Shown here: in pieces, positions 1 through 7,355 of the stretch
Numbering within the stretch: position 1 is the stretch's first letter
Layout: every line of letters starts with the position of its first letter
Notes under the pieces: generated by a model
The model's database searches: none
What the model was told of the DNA's origin: nothing
What the model saw: only the letters and a program-made list of their open reading frames with translations
NCBI GenBank assembly: GCA_045645245.1
Contig: JAZRIK010000010.1
Span: 1 to 26,757 of the forward strand
Reading direction: 5' to 3'
Length of the DNA stretch: 26,757 nt
DNA from: Scatosoma sp045645245
GTDB lineage: Bacteria > Bacillota > Clostridia > Christensenellales > Borkfalkiaceae
Translations under genes and position numbers: made by a program

Positions 1-59
1 CGGTAGAGCAGCTGATTCGTAATCAGCAGGTCGCCGGTTCAAGTCCGGCAGTAGCTCCA
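1..59 (+). tRNA. tRNA-Thr (anticodon CGT), 5' part cut off by window edge
   Basis: The window begins inside the D arm. The anticodon arm GCTGA-TTCGTAA-TCAGC gives anticodon CGT, which reads ACG (Thr). The T arm GCCGG-TTCAAGT-CCGGC is perfect, and a rho-independent terminator follows at once. Counting from the T arm, the acceptor strand is AGTAGCT plus one base. If CCA at 57-59 is taken as encoded, the arm is one base short of standard spacing, so the exact 3' end (56-59) is uncertain without the missing 5' half. Confidence 0.93.
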
Positions 60-88
60 AAACCTTACCAAAACGGTAAGGTTTTTTA
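59..88 (+). terminator. Rho-independent terminator of tRNA-Thr
   Basis: Inverted repeat AAAACCTTACC (59-69) / GGTAAGGTTTT (75-85) with a 5-base loop, followed by a T run. It lies directly after the tRNA. Confidence 0.9.
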
Positions 89-90
89 CA

Positions 91-127
91 TAAAAAACGG
101 TTGATTTTCTCAACCGCTTTATTTTTT
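91..127. terminator. Bidirectional terminator, mainly for tmcAL on the minus strand
   Basis: Hairpin arms CGGTTGA (98-104) and TCAACCG (110-116) with loop TTTTC. On the minus strand the stem is followed by TTTTTT (the A run 92-97), and it lies just past the tmcAL stop codon. On the plus strand it is followed by CTTTATTTTTT, so it may also catch read-through from the tRNA. Confidence 0.85.
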
Positions 128-128
128 A

Positions 129-1271
129 CTAAAATATACTTTTATCGATTTTCGCTGATGGATATAATAAAGAATAAATTTGTTCGGCAAACAAATCGCG
201 CTCATAGCATTTTACCCCGTCCGCCGAAAGCTTGTTTGCATCGTTTGAACGAACGATTAAGGGAAATTTGCCTTTTCCAAGAGCGGAAAGTACGTCTTTT
301 CGCGCCGTATTTGTGGCTAAAACGCGTAAATATAAAGGGGATCGCAAAGATGCCCGTATTTGCTTTTCGTCGATTTTAAGCAGGTTTTGCAAGGCGATAC
401 GGCGAATGCGCGATGCGGTGTATCTGGGCGAGCAAAGCGACTTTTCGAGCGGAGAAGAGCAGCTTGCCGCTTTAACGAATGCGTTTTCTAACCCTTCTGT
501 GCAATCGCAAACGCAGGCAATTTCTTTTCTTGGCGTGGAAAGTAGTGCATACTTTTCCAACGCGTCCAAATGATTATCTAAGCTGCTCGGCAAATCTTGC
601 AAAACAAAATCGGGCAGGCAAGCACTTGTATTTTCTTGGCGGCAAATGGCTTGGCGTATCGCCGTAGCGGAAGAAAAATTTTGATGTAAAGCTGTATCGT
701 TATAATTTGCACCTTGCCGCTGAATGGGTAAAATTTCGATATTCGCCCCGATTTTTTGTATTGCTTTGGCGTATTCTAATCCTAAAATATTATTAGGGGA
801 ATTGAGCAAGTCAAACGGAATAAACCCTGCAAAAGCTTGTGCGCGCGCTTTTGCATAGCTTGTACCTTTTGCAACTTCACGCTTAATCGCTTCCGATACC
901 TCGGGGGGCTCGTTATTAAGATATCTTGCTGCAAGATAGAAAGCGGTTTTATCGGCATTTTCCGCGCCAAAGCACAAGGTCGTCACTTCGGGGATAGATG
1001 AAAGAATATGCATTGCGCCTTTTGCGAACAATTCGGCGTTAGAAGTAGCGAAAACGGTCGGAAGCTCAATAACGATATCCGCACCTGCCTTGATGGCGTG
1101 TTGGGCGCGAATATTTTTATGCAAAATAGCCGCTTCGCCGCGCTGAACGAAATTCCCGCTCATAAGACACAAAATTGCGTCCGCATTCGTGCGTTTCTTT
1201 GCTTCGTTTAGCTGATATAAATGACCGTTGTGAAAGGGGTTATATTCACAAATTATCGCGCAGATTTTCAT
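129..1271 (-). CDS. tmcAL: tRNA(Met) cytidine acetate ligase TmcAL (YlbM family)
   Basis: TmcAL makes N4-acetylcytidine at the wobble base of elongator tRNA-Met, using acetate and ATP. The 380-residue protein opens with MKICAIICEYNPFHNGH, a nucleotidyltransferase motif with H14 and H17 as the HxGH-like pair. SGNFVQRGE, a LPTVFATSNAELFA-type segment and SPNNILGLEY follow, all typical of the family (about 400 residues). The open frame continues upstream of 1271, but that part is antisense to pta. ATG at 1271 places the conserved motif at the N-terminus and is preceded by a GGAATTGAAAG-type purine-rich site. The gene diverges from pta-ackA, a common clostridial arrangement. The link fits, because TmcAL uses free acetate and its neighbours control acetate production (inference). 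A weak minus-strand promoter may overlap the pta promoter. Confidence 0.95.
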   Translation of the reverse strand: MKICAIICEYNPFHNGHLYQLNEAKKRTNADAILCLMSGNFVQRGEAAILHKNIRAQHAIKAGADIVIELPTVFATSNAELFAKGAMHILSSIPEVTTLCFGAENADKTAFYLAARYLNNEPPEVSEAIKREVAKGTSYAKARAQAFAGFIPFDLLNSPNNILGLEYAKAIQKIGANIEILPIQRQGANYNDTALHQNFSSATAIRQAICRQENTSACLPDFVLQDLPSSLDNHLDALEKYALLSTPRKEIACVCDCTEGLENAFVKAASCSSPLEKSLCSPRYTASRIRRIALQNLLKIDEKQIRASLRSPLYLRVLATNTARKDVLSALGKGKFPLIVRSNDANKLSADGVKCYERDLFAEQIYSLLYPSAKIDKSIF

Positions 1272-1289
1272 TTTCTTTCTTTCAATTCC

Positions 1290-1318
1290 TTTACAATCAA
1301 AAAAATGTGTGCTATAAT
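1290..1318 (+). promoter_or_regulatory. Sigma-A promoter of pta-ackA
   Basis: TTTACA (1290-1295), 17-bp spacer, TATAAT (1313-1318) with an extended TGC just before the -10. It gives a transcript start near 1325 and a leader of about 75 bases. Confidence 0.88.
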
Positions 1319-1398
1319 ATACGTTGGTGACGGTTTTCGTCATAATATCATTATATATCAAAATCAAAAAATAATAAAGCGTTTCTAGGAGAAAAAGC

Positions 1399-2397
1399 AT
1401 GAAAAATATTTTAGATGAGATTAAAATTAAGGCAAAAGCATTAAATAAAACGATTGTGCTTTGCGAAGGGGAAGATTCTCGCGTGGTCAAAGCGGCTGCA
1501 GACGCTACAAAGGAAGGCGTTGCAAAAATTGTTTTGCTTGGCGATGAAGCACAAATTAAAGCGGCGAATCCCGACGTGGATTTGACGGGCGTGACGATTA
1601 TTAATCCGCTTACTTCGGACAAGCTGGACGCGTATAATGCGAAATTGTGCGAACTGCGCGCTTCCAAGGGCATGACGCCCGACCAAGCGGCAAAGCTTTT
1701 GGCGGACGGCACGTATTTCGGCGCTATGATGCTGAAAATGGGCGACGTGGACGGTTTGGTTTCGGGGGCTTGTCACTCGACGGCAAATACTCTTCGTCCC
1801 GGCTTACAAATTATTAAAACGGCAAAGGGCGTTTCTTCCGTTTCCAGCTTTAACTTGATGATTTGTCCCCCCCAAGGCAATCAATACTGCCCCGATGGGT
1901 TGGTGGTATTTGCCGATTGCGGCTTGAACCCCACTTATACGAGCGAAGGGCTTGCAGATTGCGCGATTGCTACGGCGAACTCGGCAAAAGCGATTGCTGG
2001 CATTGAACCGAAAGTAGCTATGCTTTCTTTCTCCACAAAAGGTAGCGCGAAACACGACAACGTATCGATGGTTGCGGAAGCGGTGAAAATTGCAAAAGAA
2101 AAGGCGCCCGATTTGAAGCTGGACGGCGAATTGCAATTCGACGCGGCAATCGTTCCTTCGGTAGCGGCTTTGAAAGCGCCCGATTCGAACGTGGCAGGTC
2201 AAGCAAACGTATTTATTTTCCCCGATTTACAAGCAGGTAATATCGGCTATAAAATTGCGGAACGTTTGGGCGGCTTTATGGCGGTTGGCCCTATTTGCCA
2301 GGGCTTTGCAAAACCGTTGAACGACTTATCGCGCGGTTGTAAATCGGAAGATATCGTAGCGGCGGTAGCCATTACCGTATTGCAAACGCAACTTTAA
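1399..2397 (+). CDS. pta: Phosphate acetyltransferase
   Basis: Pta interconverts acetyl-CoA plus phosphate and acetyl-phosphate plus CoA in the cytosol, the first step of acetate fermentation. The 332-residue length fits the short (PTA-domain only) form. Family features are GEDSRVVKAA near residue 20, LVSGACHSTANTLRPGLQ, and the C-terminal VGPICQGFAKPLNDLSRGC, which carries the CoA/phosphate-site Asn-Asp-Leu-Ser-Arg-Gly. AGGAGA at 1387-1392 is a good ribosome binding site for the ATG at 1399. ackA follows 15 bases later with its own AGGAGAAG, so the two are one operon from the promoter at 1290. Confidence 0.97.
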   Translation: MKNILDEIKIKAKALNKTIVLCEGEDSRVVKAAADATKEGVAKIVLLGDEAQIKAANPDVDLTGVTIINPLTSDKLDAYNAKLCELRASKGMTPDQAAKLLADGTYFGAMMLKMGDVDGLVSGACHSTANTLRPGLQIIKTAKGVSSVSSFNLMICPPQGNQYCPDGLVVFADCGLNPTYTSEGLADCAIATANSAKAIAGIEPKVAMLSFSTKGSAKHDNVSMVAEAVKIAKEKAPDLKLDGELQFDAAIVPSVAALKAPDSNVAGQANVFIFPDLQAGNIGYKIAERLGGFMAVGPICQGFAKPLNDLSRGCKSEDIVAAVAITVLQTQL

Positions 2398-2412
2398 TTA
2401 GGAGAAGAAAAA

Positions 2413-3606
2413 ATGAAAGTACTTGTTATTAATTCTGGGAGTTCTTCCCTTAAATACCAACTTATCGATATGGAAACAGAAGCGGTGATCGCAAAAGGGA
2501 ATTGCGAGCGCATCGGTATTGACGGTTCTAAACTTGTACACAAAGCAAAGGGCGGCGAAACGGTAATCGAACAAGCTATGCCCGACCATAACGTAGCCGT
2601 CTCGCTTGTTTTGAACGCATTGACGGATAGCAAAATCGGCGTTATTTCTTCTATGGACGAAATCGACGCAGTGGGACATAGAGCGGTGGCGTCCGGCGAA
2701 GTATTTACGAAAACCACGCTTGTCACGGAAGAAACGATTGCGCAATTTGAACAGCTTTGCGACCTTGCGCCTTTGCATAATCCCGCTGGCTTAATCGGCG
2801 TTAAAGCTTGCCGCAAAATGATGCCTAATACGCCGATGGCGTTTGTATTCGATACCAGTTTCCATTTCACTATGCCTAAATATGCGTATATGTACGGCAT
2901 TGATTATGCGGATTACGATCAATATAAAATCCGTCGTTATGGCTTTCACGGCACGAGCCATAAATTCGTTTCGCAAGAAGCGGCAAAATATTTGGGTAAA
3001 AAGCCGGAAGAATTGAAGGTTATTACCTGTCACTTGGGCAACGGTTCTTCCATTACGGCAGTGAACGGTGGAAAGAGCGTGGATACTTCGATGGGCTTTA
3101 CGCCTTTGGCGGGCGTGCCTATGGGAACGCGTAGCGGCGATATCGACTTTGCGTCGGCTGAATACTTGGCGAAAAAGAAGGGTTGGGATATTTCTCAAAC
3201 GCTTACTTATCTTAACAAAAAATGCGGTATGCTTGGTCTTTCCGGCGTTTCCAGCGACTTCCGCGATTTAACTTCGGCAGCGGAAAACGGCAACGAAAGA
3301 GCGCAGCTTGCGCTGGACGTATTTGCGTATTCTTGCAAAAAATACGTAGGTGCGTATGCGGCGGCGATGAACGGCGTAGATTGTATCGTTTTCACAGCGG
3401 GCGTTGGCGAAAATACCGCTTGCGTGCGTGCGGCAATTTGTGAAAATATGCAATATTTGGGTTTAGAAATCGACCCTGAAAAGAATGAAGAGAAGAATAA
3501 CGGCGCTATCCGCGACATCACGGGCAAAAACTCGAAAGTCAAGGTTCTTATCATTCCGACCAACGAAGAACTTGTTATTGCAAGAGAAACGGTAGAATTA
3601 TTGTAA
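2413..3606 (+). CDS. ackA: Acetate kinase
   Basis: AckA turns acetyl-phosphate plus ADP into acetate plus ATP, completing the Pta-AckA pathway. The 397 residues match the family length. Visible motifs are NSGSSSLKYQL (N7, S10, S12, K14), GHR near residue 90, FDTSFHFTMP (catalytic Asp), YGFHGTSHKFVS, CHLGNGSSITAV, GTRSGDIDF, FTAGVGENTA and a C-terminal TNEE. Two motifs are more divergent than usual: HRAVASGE where many family members have HRVVHGGE, and FHFTMP for FHQTMP. The catalytic residues are kept, so the enzyme is probably active. No hairpin terminator is seen after the stop. Confidence 0.97.
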   Translation: MKVLVINSGSSSLKYQLIDMETEAVIAKGNCERIGIDGSKLVHKAKGGETVIEQAMPDHNVAVSLVLNALTDSKIGVISSMDEIDAVGHRAVASGEVFTKTTLVTEETIAQFEQLCDLAPLHNPAGLIGVKACRKMMPNTPMAFVFDTSFHFTMPKYAYMYGIDYADYDQYKIRRYGFHGTSHKFVSQEAAKYLGKKPEELKVITCHLGNGSSITAVNGGKSVDTSMGFTPLAGVPMGTRSGDIDFASAEYLAKKKGWDISQTLTYLNKKCGMLGLSGVSSDFRDLTSAAENGNERAQLALDVFAYSCKKYVGAYAAAMNGVDCIVFTAGVGENTACVRAAICENMQYLGLEIDPEKNEEKNNGAIRDITGKNSKVKVLIIPTNEELVIARETVELL

Positions 3607-3633
3607 AAATTCATAAAATTTGTTAAAAAAAAG

Positions 3634-3662
3634 TTGACAAAGTCGTTGAAATATACTATACT
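3634..3662 (+). promoter_or_regulatory. Sigma-A promoter of yceD-rpmF
   Basis: Perfect TTGACA (3634-3639), 17-bp spacer, TATACT (3657-3662). The predicted start near 3669 leaves a leader of only about 12 bases before the yceD ATG. Confidence 0.88.
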
Positions 3663-3680
3663 TTATAAGCTAGTGAAAAG

Positions 3681-4079
3681 ATGATTATTGATATCAGAAA
3701 ACTCAATGCACAAAAAAAGTACTCGGGAGAGATGGAATTTGATTATTCTGCGCCCGATGAGCTCATATCCGTTCCGTTTGCGAAATACGCCGCGCCTGTG
3801 AAAGTGCGTTTTCAATACGATTTATACGAAGACGACGCATTTGAAATTCGCGGAAGCATTTTCTATAAACTTATCGGACAATGCTCGCGTTGCTTAAAAG
3901 ACGCAAACGCAGCCGTAGAAGGCGAGCTTTCCGCCTTATTCGAGCCGACGAAGGATTGTGAAGATTATTCGTATTCCAACGGTAAAGTGGATTTGACGCC
4001 TGCTATCAACGACGCGATAATGGCAAGTATGCCGTTTGCGCTTTCGTGCGGCGACGATTGCAAAGGAATTGAGTTTTAA
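3681..4079 (+). CDS. yceD: YceD/DUF177 family protein, short form
   Basis: This is the conserved partner of rpmF in many bacteria. The family is linked to 23S rRNA or large-subunit biogenesis, but its biochemical role is not well defined. The 132-residue protein has the DUF177 pattern: an N-terminal beta-rich part, GQCSRCLKDANAAVEGEL in the middle (a Cys-x-x-Cys pair), a VDLTPAINDAI segment, and an end at CGDDCKGIEF. Usual family members are about 165-175 residues and continue with a second Cys-rich stretch of CxxCGxNLN type, which is absent. rpmF follows 41 bases downstream with no terminator between. There is no strong Shine-Dalgarno (only GTGAAAAG), and the leader is very short. Confidence 0.85.
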   Translation: MIIDIRKLNAQKKYSGEMEFDYSAPDELISVPFAKYAAPVKVRFQYDLYEDDAFEIRGSIFYKLIGQCSRCLKDANAAVEGELSALFEPTKDCEDYSYSNGKVDLTPAINDAIMASMPFALSCGDDCKGIEF

Positions 4080-4120
4080 CAAGCAAAATCAAACGAAAAG
4101 AATTAAGAAGAGGTGTTATT

Positions 4121-4312
4121 ATGGCAGTACCCAAGAGTAAACAATCCAAGAGCAGAACGAACAAGAGATTTGCAAACTATAAAGCAACGGCAGCTACGCT
4201 TGTAGAATGCCCTCATTGCCACGAATTGGCTGAAGCGCATAGAGTATGCAAAAACTGCGGCTACTACGACGGCGCAGAAGTTGTTGCAGCGAAAGAAGAA
4301 AAGAATAACTAA
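4121..4312 (+). CDS. rpmF: 50S ribosomal protein L32
   Basis: A 63-residue basic protein starting MAVPKSKQSKSRTNKRFAN, the L32 signature. It has a zinc-ribbon pattern CPHC (about residues 28-31) and CKNCG (about 44-48), so this is the four-Cys zinc-binding form. A GAAGAGGTG ribosome binding site precedes it. It is cotranscribed with yceD and followed by a strong terminator. In many Clostridia plsX and acpP follow rpmF. Here the next gene is copA, and acpP lies about 15.7 kb away. Confidence 0.97.
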   Translation: MAVPKSKQSKSRTNKRFANYKATAATLVECPHCHELAEAHRVCKNCGYYDGAEVVAAKEEKNN

Positions 4313-4332
4313 TTTCGTCTAATAGCAAATTT

Positions 4333-4362
4333 AGACGGGTGTATTTTCGCACCCGTCTTTTT
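4333..4362 (+). terminator. Rho-independent terminator after rpmF
   Basis: Arms AGACGGGTG (4333-4341) and CACCCGTCT (4350-4358), 8-base loop, then a T run. Confidence 0.92.
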
Positions 4363-4411
4363 GCGTTTTAATTAAATTTTAACAAGTTATATTTTCTACT
4401 CGACTTGCAGC

Positions 4412-4449
4412 TTGACAAAAACGCAAAAATATGCTATTATATAGCATAT
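4412..4449 (+). promoter_or_regulatory. copA promoter with an overlapping palindromic operator
   Basis: TTGACA (4412-4417), 17-bp spacer, TATTAT (4435-4440) with extended TGC. A perfect dyad with 9-bp arms ATATGCTAT (4429-4437) and ATAGCATAT (4441-4449), 3 bases apart, covers the -10. This is where a metal-responsive ArsR/SmtB-type repressor would bind. The ArsR-family gene at 6998 is the obvious candidate (inference). Confidence 0.8.
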
Positions 4450-4462
4450 AAGGAGCTTGATT

Positions 4463-6901
4463 ATGCGTGAAAAATTTAGCGTTAGCGGTATGACCTGCGC
4501 GGCGTGTTCTTCTGGGATTGAACGCACTTTACGCCGATTAGACGGCGTACAGAGCGCAGAAGTTTCTTTGATGGGAGAATGCGCCGTCATCGATTACGAC
4601 GAAACGCAAATTCAAAAGGATAAAATTATAAAAGCCGTATCCGATTTGGGATATGGCATTTCCGATTATAACGAGAAGGCAGTTTTACAGGTTAAAGCGC
4701 AACCGAACGTCTTAAAAAAGCGGTTTTTAATTTCAACTGCGTTTTTACTGCCGCTTATGTATTTTTCTATGGGTGGTATGATCGGTTTACCGCAGCCAAG
4801 CACGACGGTTAGCGCAACTTTGCAAATGCTGTTTACGCTTGCGGTTATGATCGTTAATTTTAAGTTTTTTACAAACGGCACAAAAGCATTGATAAAACGC
4901 GCGCCGAATATGGATACTTTGGTAGCGCTTGGGGCAGGCGTTTCGTTTATTTACAGTTTCTTCTTTACAATTTTGCTTTATGTTGGAAATTTAGACGAGC
5001 ATTTTCATTTCTTTTACGAATCCGCTGCAATGATTTTAACGCTCGTCACGCTTGGAAAGTGGTTGGAAGAAAACTCAAAGCGCAAGACGGGCGACGAAGT
5101 GGAAAAGCTTATCAAATTGATGCCAAGTACCGTCACGGTAGAAGCGGGCGAAGCGCAAATAAAGCGCGCATTTTCCGAAATTCAAGTGGGTGATATTTTA
5201 ATCGTAAAGCAGGGGGAATATATTCCCGTTGACGGTAAAATTACCGATGGACACGCATTTATCGACCGCGCGGCGATTACGGGCGAAAGCTTGCCCGTAG
5301 AAGTGCAAACCGGCGACCACGTGACGAGTGCGGATATCGTAAAAAGCGGATTTATCAAGATTGTTGCGGAAAAGGTGGGGGTAGATACTACGCTTTCGCA
5401 AATTGTGAAAATGGTCAAGCAAGCTGGGGCGAGTAAAGCGCCGCTGCAAAAAATTGCCGATAAAATCGCAGGGATTTTCGTACCCATAGTCACCGTTATT
5501 TCTTTCATTACCTTTATGGTTTGGATTTTGACAACGGGCGATTTGGCGCAGTCGGCAAATTACGCAATCAGCATATTGGTTATTTCCTGCCCTTGTTCGC
5601 TGGGTTTGGCAACGCCCGTTGCCGTAATGGCTGCAACGGGAAAGGGTATGTCGCTGGGTATCTTATTCAAAGACGCGGAAGCGTTGCAAAAAGCGAAAGA
5701 TATCAACTGCGTATTGCTGGATAAAACGGCAACGCTGACCGTGGGCGAACCCAAGGTGCTCAATTTCGTTTGTTTCAATGACAAAAAAGAAATGGCATTA
5801 GCGCTTGCGGAAGCCATTGAAAGTAAATCCAACCACCCGATAGCAGAGTGCATTTGCACATTTGCGCAAAAGGAGTTAGCGGGGCGCGATAGCGGTTTGG
5901 AAATTACAAATTATGCGTATATAATGGGCAAGGGCGCAACAGCGGAATATAATGGAAAACAGTATTTGCTTGGCAACCGTCGTTTGCTGCAAAATATAGA
6001 TGAAAAGCGCGTATATCAGATAGAAAAAGAATATTCTGGGCAAGGCAAGAGCGTTATATTTTTAGCGGATAATGAGCAAATTATTGCAATTTTTGCGTTG
6101 GCAGATATTTTGAAAAGCGAAAGCTATGCCGCTGTGCAGGCTTTGAAAGCGCGTAACGTGCGTGTGGGAATGCTGACAGGCGATAACGAACAAGTTGCAA
6201 AGGCGATTGCTATGCAGGTGGGTATCGACGATTATTTTGCCGAAGCGTTGCCCAAGGATAAAGCGGACGCCGTGGCAAGAACACGCGAAGTAGGCGGTTT
6301 TGTGGCGATGGTTGGCGATGGTATCAACGATAGCCCAGCGCTTAAAGAAGCGGACGTGGGCGTTGCAATGGGGAACGGTACGGACATTGCCATTGATAGC
6401 GCGGACGTAGTCCTTTCGCGCGGAGATTTGCGCTTGGTTGCAGCAATGATAGATTTGAGTAAAAAAACGGTGCAAAATATCAAACAAAATTTATTTTGGG
6501 CGTTTTTCTATAACTGCGTTGCCATTCCGGTTGCGGCGGGTGTGTTTGCCTTTGCGGGGGTATCACTTAACCCTATGATCGCGGCAGCGTGTATGAGTTT
6601 AAGCTCGCTTTTCGTAGTAAGCAACGCATTGCGCTTAACACGATTCAGCGTAAAATTTGACGATAAAAATGCAATAAAAAAGGAAACAAATATGAAAAAG
6701 ACGATGAAAATAGAGGGTATGATGTGTCAGCACTGCGTAGCGCACGTGACAAAGGCGTTATCGGCGGTAGATGGGGTCGTGAACGTGGAAGTAAGCTTGA
6801 AAAAGAAAACAGCCACTATCGAATGCAGTGACGACGTTTCGATTGATGTACTCACACAAGCGGTGACAGATGCGGGATATACCGTTAAAAAGGTTATGTA
6901 A
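4463..6901 (+). CDS. copA: Copper-exporting P1B-type ATPase with a C-terminal CopZ-like domain
   Basis: A membrane pump that expels Cu(I) (or Ag(I)) using ATP. The 812 residues run in order: N-terminal heavy-metal domain GMTCAAC (C12, C15), membrane segments from about residue 87, actuator motif TGES (273-276), ion-channel motif CPC (376-378), phosphorylation loop DKTAT at D420, SNHPIAE, GDGIND (D619), the last membrane pair, then a second heavy-metal domain GMMCQHC (C755, C758) from Met744. ATG at 4463 is chosen because AGGAG lies 7 bases upstream; an in-frame TTG at 4457 is too close to that site. Two oddities: the almost invariant DKTGT reads DKTAT, and the C-terminal domain has its own ribosome binding site and ATG. 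The 1B-1 copper class is inferred from CPC plus the last-helix YN and MSLSS motifs. Confidence 0.95.
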   Translation: MREKFSVSGMTCAACSSGIERTLRRLDGVQSAEVSLMGECAVIDYDETQIQKDKIIKAVSDLGYGISDYNEKAVLQVKAQPNVLKKRFLISTAFLLPLMYFSMGGMIGLPQPSTTVSATLQMLFTLAVMIVNFKFFTNGTKALIKRAPNMDTLVALGAGVSFIYSFFFTILLYVGNLDEHFHFFYESAAMILTLVTLGKWLEENSKRKTGDEVEKLIKLMPSTVTVEAGEAQIKRAFSEIQVGDILIVKQGEYIPVDGKITDGHAFIDRAAITGESLPVEVQTGDHVTSADIVKSGFIKIVAEKVGVDTTLSQIVKMVKQAGASKAPLQKIADKIAGIFVPIVTVISFITFMVWILTTGDLAQSANYAISILVISCPCSLGLATPVAVMAATGKGMSLGILFKDAEALQKAKDINCVLLDKTATLTVGEPKVLNFVCFNDKKEMALALAEAIESKSNHPIAECICTFAQKELAGRDSGLEITNYAYIMGKGATAEYNGKQYLLGNRRLLQNIDEKRVYQIEKEYSGQGKSVIFLADNEQIIAIFALADILKSESYAAVQALKARNVRVGMLTGDNEQVAKAIAMQVGIDDYFAEALPKDKADAVARTREVGGFVAMVGDGINDSPALKEADVGVAMGNGTDIAIDSADVVLSRGDLRLVAAMIDLSKKTVQNIKQNLFWAFFYNCVAIPVAAGVFAFAGVSLNPMIAAACMSLSSLFVVSNALRLTRFSVKFDDKNAIKKETNMKKTMKIEGMMCQHCVAHVTKALSAVDGVVNVEVSLKKKTATIECSDDVSIDVLTQAVTDAGYTVKKVM
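6692..6901 (+). CDS. Possible internal start giving a free CopZ-like copper chaperone
   Basis: Inside copA and in the same frame, AAAAAAGGAAACAAAT precedes an ATG at 6692: AGGA at 6681-6684 lies 7 bases upstream. Translation from here would give 69 residues starting MKKTMKIEGMMCQHC, the size and fold pattern of a free CopZ chaperone. The ATPase core normally ends near NALRL, about 20 residues earlier, and the DNA between (6660-6691) is A-rich like an intergenic spacer. This looks like a copA-copZ gene pair whose separating stop codon was lost while the copZ start site stayed. Use of the internal start is inference. Confidence 0.5.
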   Translation: MKKTMKIEGMMCQHCVAHVTKALSAVDGVVNVEVSLKKKTATIECSDDVSIDVLTQAVTDAGYTVKKVM

Positions 6902-6997
6902 ATGACAAAATAAATACCGGATAGACAAAAAGCGGCAGGATATTGATTGATGATTATGTTATCATATTCCCAAATTAACAAATGGGAGATTTATATT

Positions 6998-7333
6998 ATG
7001 CAAATGCTGCTTTTGGATAAACGCACGCAAAGCTTAATCGAGGATTACGTTCCGCAAGGGGAAATTCTCGAAGGCGTTGTGTGCTTTTTTTCTGTATTTG
7101 CCGATTATACGAGAGTGAAAATTTTAGCCGCGTTGGCGATTAGCGAGCTGTGTGTGACTGATTTATCGCGCATACTGGATATCAATCAAACGACGGTATC
7201 CCATCAATTACGGTTTTTGAAAAGCGCAGGGATAGTAAAATCGATACGGCAGGGAAAAATCGTCTTTTATAATTTAGCTGACGAGCGCGTGAACGACGTT
7301 TTGCTAAAAGGTATCGAGTTTTTGGGCTGTTAA
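6998..7333 (+). CDS. ArsR/SmtB-family transcriptional regulator
   Basis: A 111-residue winged-helix repressor, typical of the family. It shows FADYTRVKILAAL, then ELCVTDLSRILDINQTTVSHQLRFLKSAG-type helices (about 50-78) and the wing RQGKIVFYNL. The start at 6998 is chosen for GGGAG at 6984-6988, 9 bases upstream; upstream in-frame Met codons have no such site. The alpha-3 motif ELCVTDL keeps only the first Cys of the ELCVCDL metal site. The alpha-5 His/Asp ligands of zinc sensors are absent; the protein ends in EFLGC. Cysteines are C29, C52 and C111. It lies 96 bases after copA, probably cotranscribed. It most likely represses copA through the 4429-4449 dyad (inference). Confidence 0.88.
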   Translation: MQMLLLDKRTQSLIEDYVPQGEILEGVVCFFSVFADYTRVKILAALAISELCVTDLSRILDINQTTVSHQLRFLKSAGIVKSIRQGKIVFYNLADERVNDVLLKGIEFLGC

Positions 7334-7355
7334 ACGGTTTTTTATGCGTATTCCC

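Noticed and set aside
1272..1712. Long open upstream extension of tmcAL, giving a 527-residue frame
   Set aside because: It is antisense to pta and its residues match no family; the conserved nucleotidyltransferase N-terminus begins at 1271 with a fitting ribosome binding site.
2650..2880. Acetate kinase motifs HRAVASGE and FHFTMP as a sign of lost function
   Set aside because: Other active acetate kinases vary here (for example VVAGGE types as I recall), and all catalytic residues are present.
6902..6997. A separate promoter for the ArsR-family gene
   Set aside because: TAGACA at 6922 has no matching -10 at 17 bp; other combinations are weak, so cotranscription with copA is more likely.
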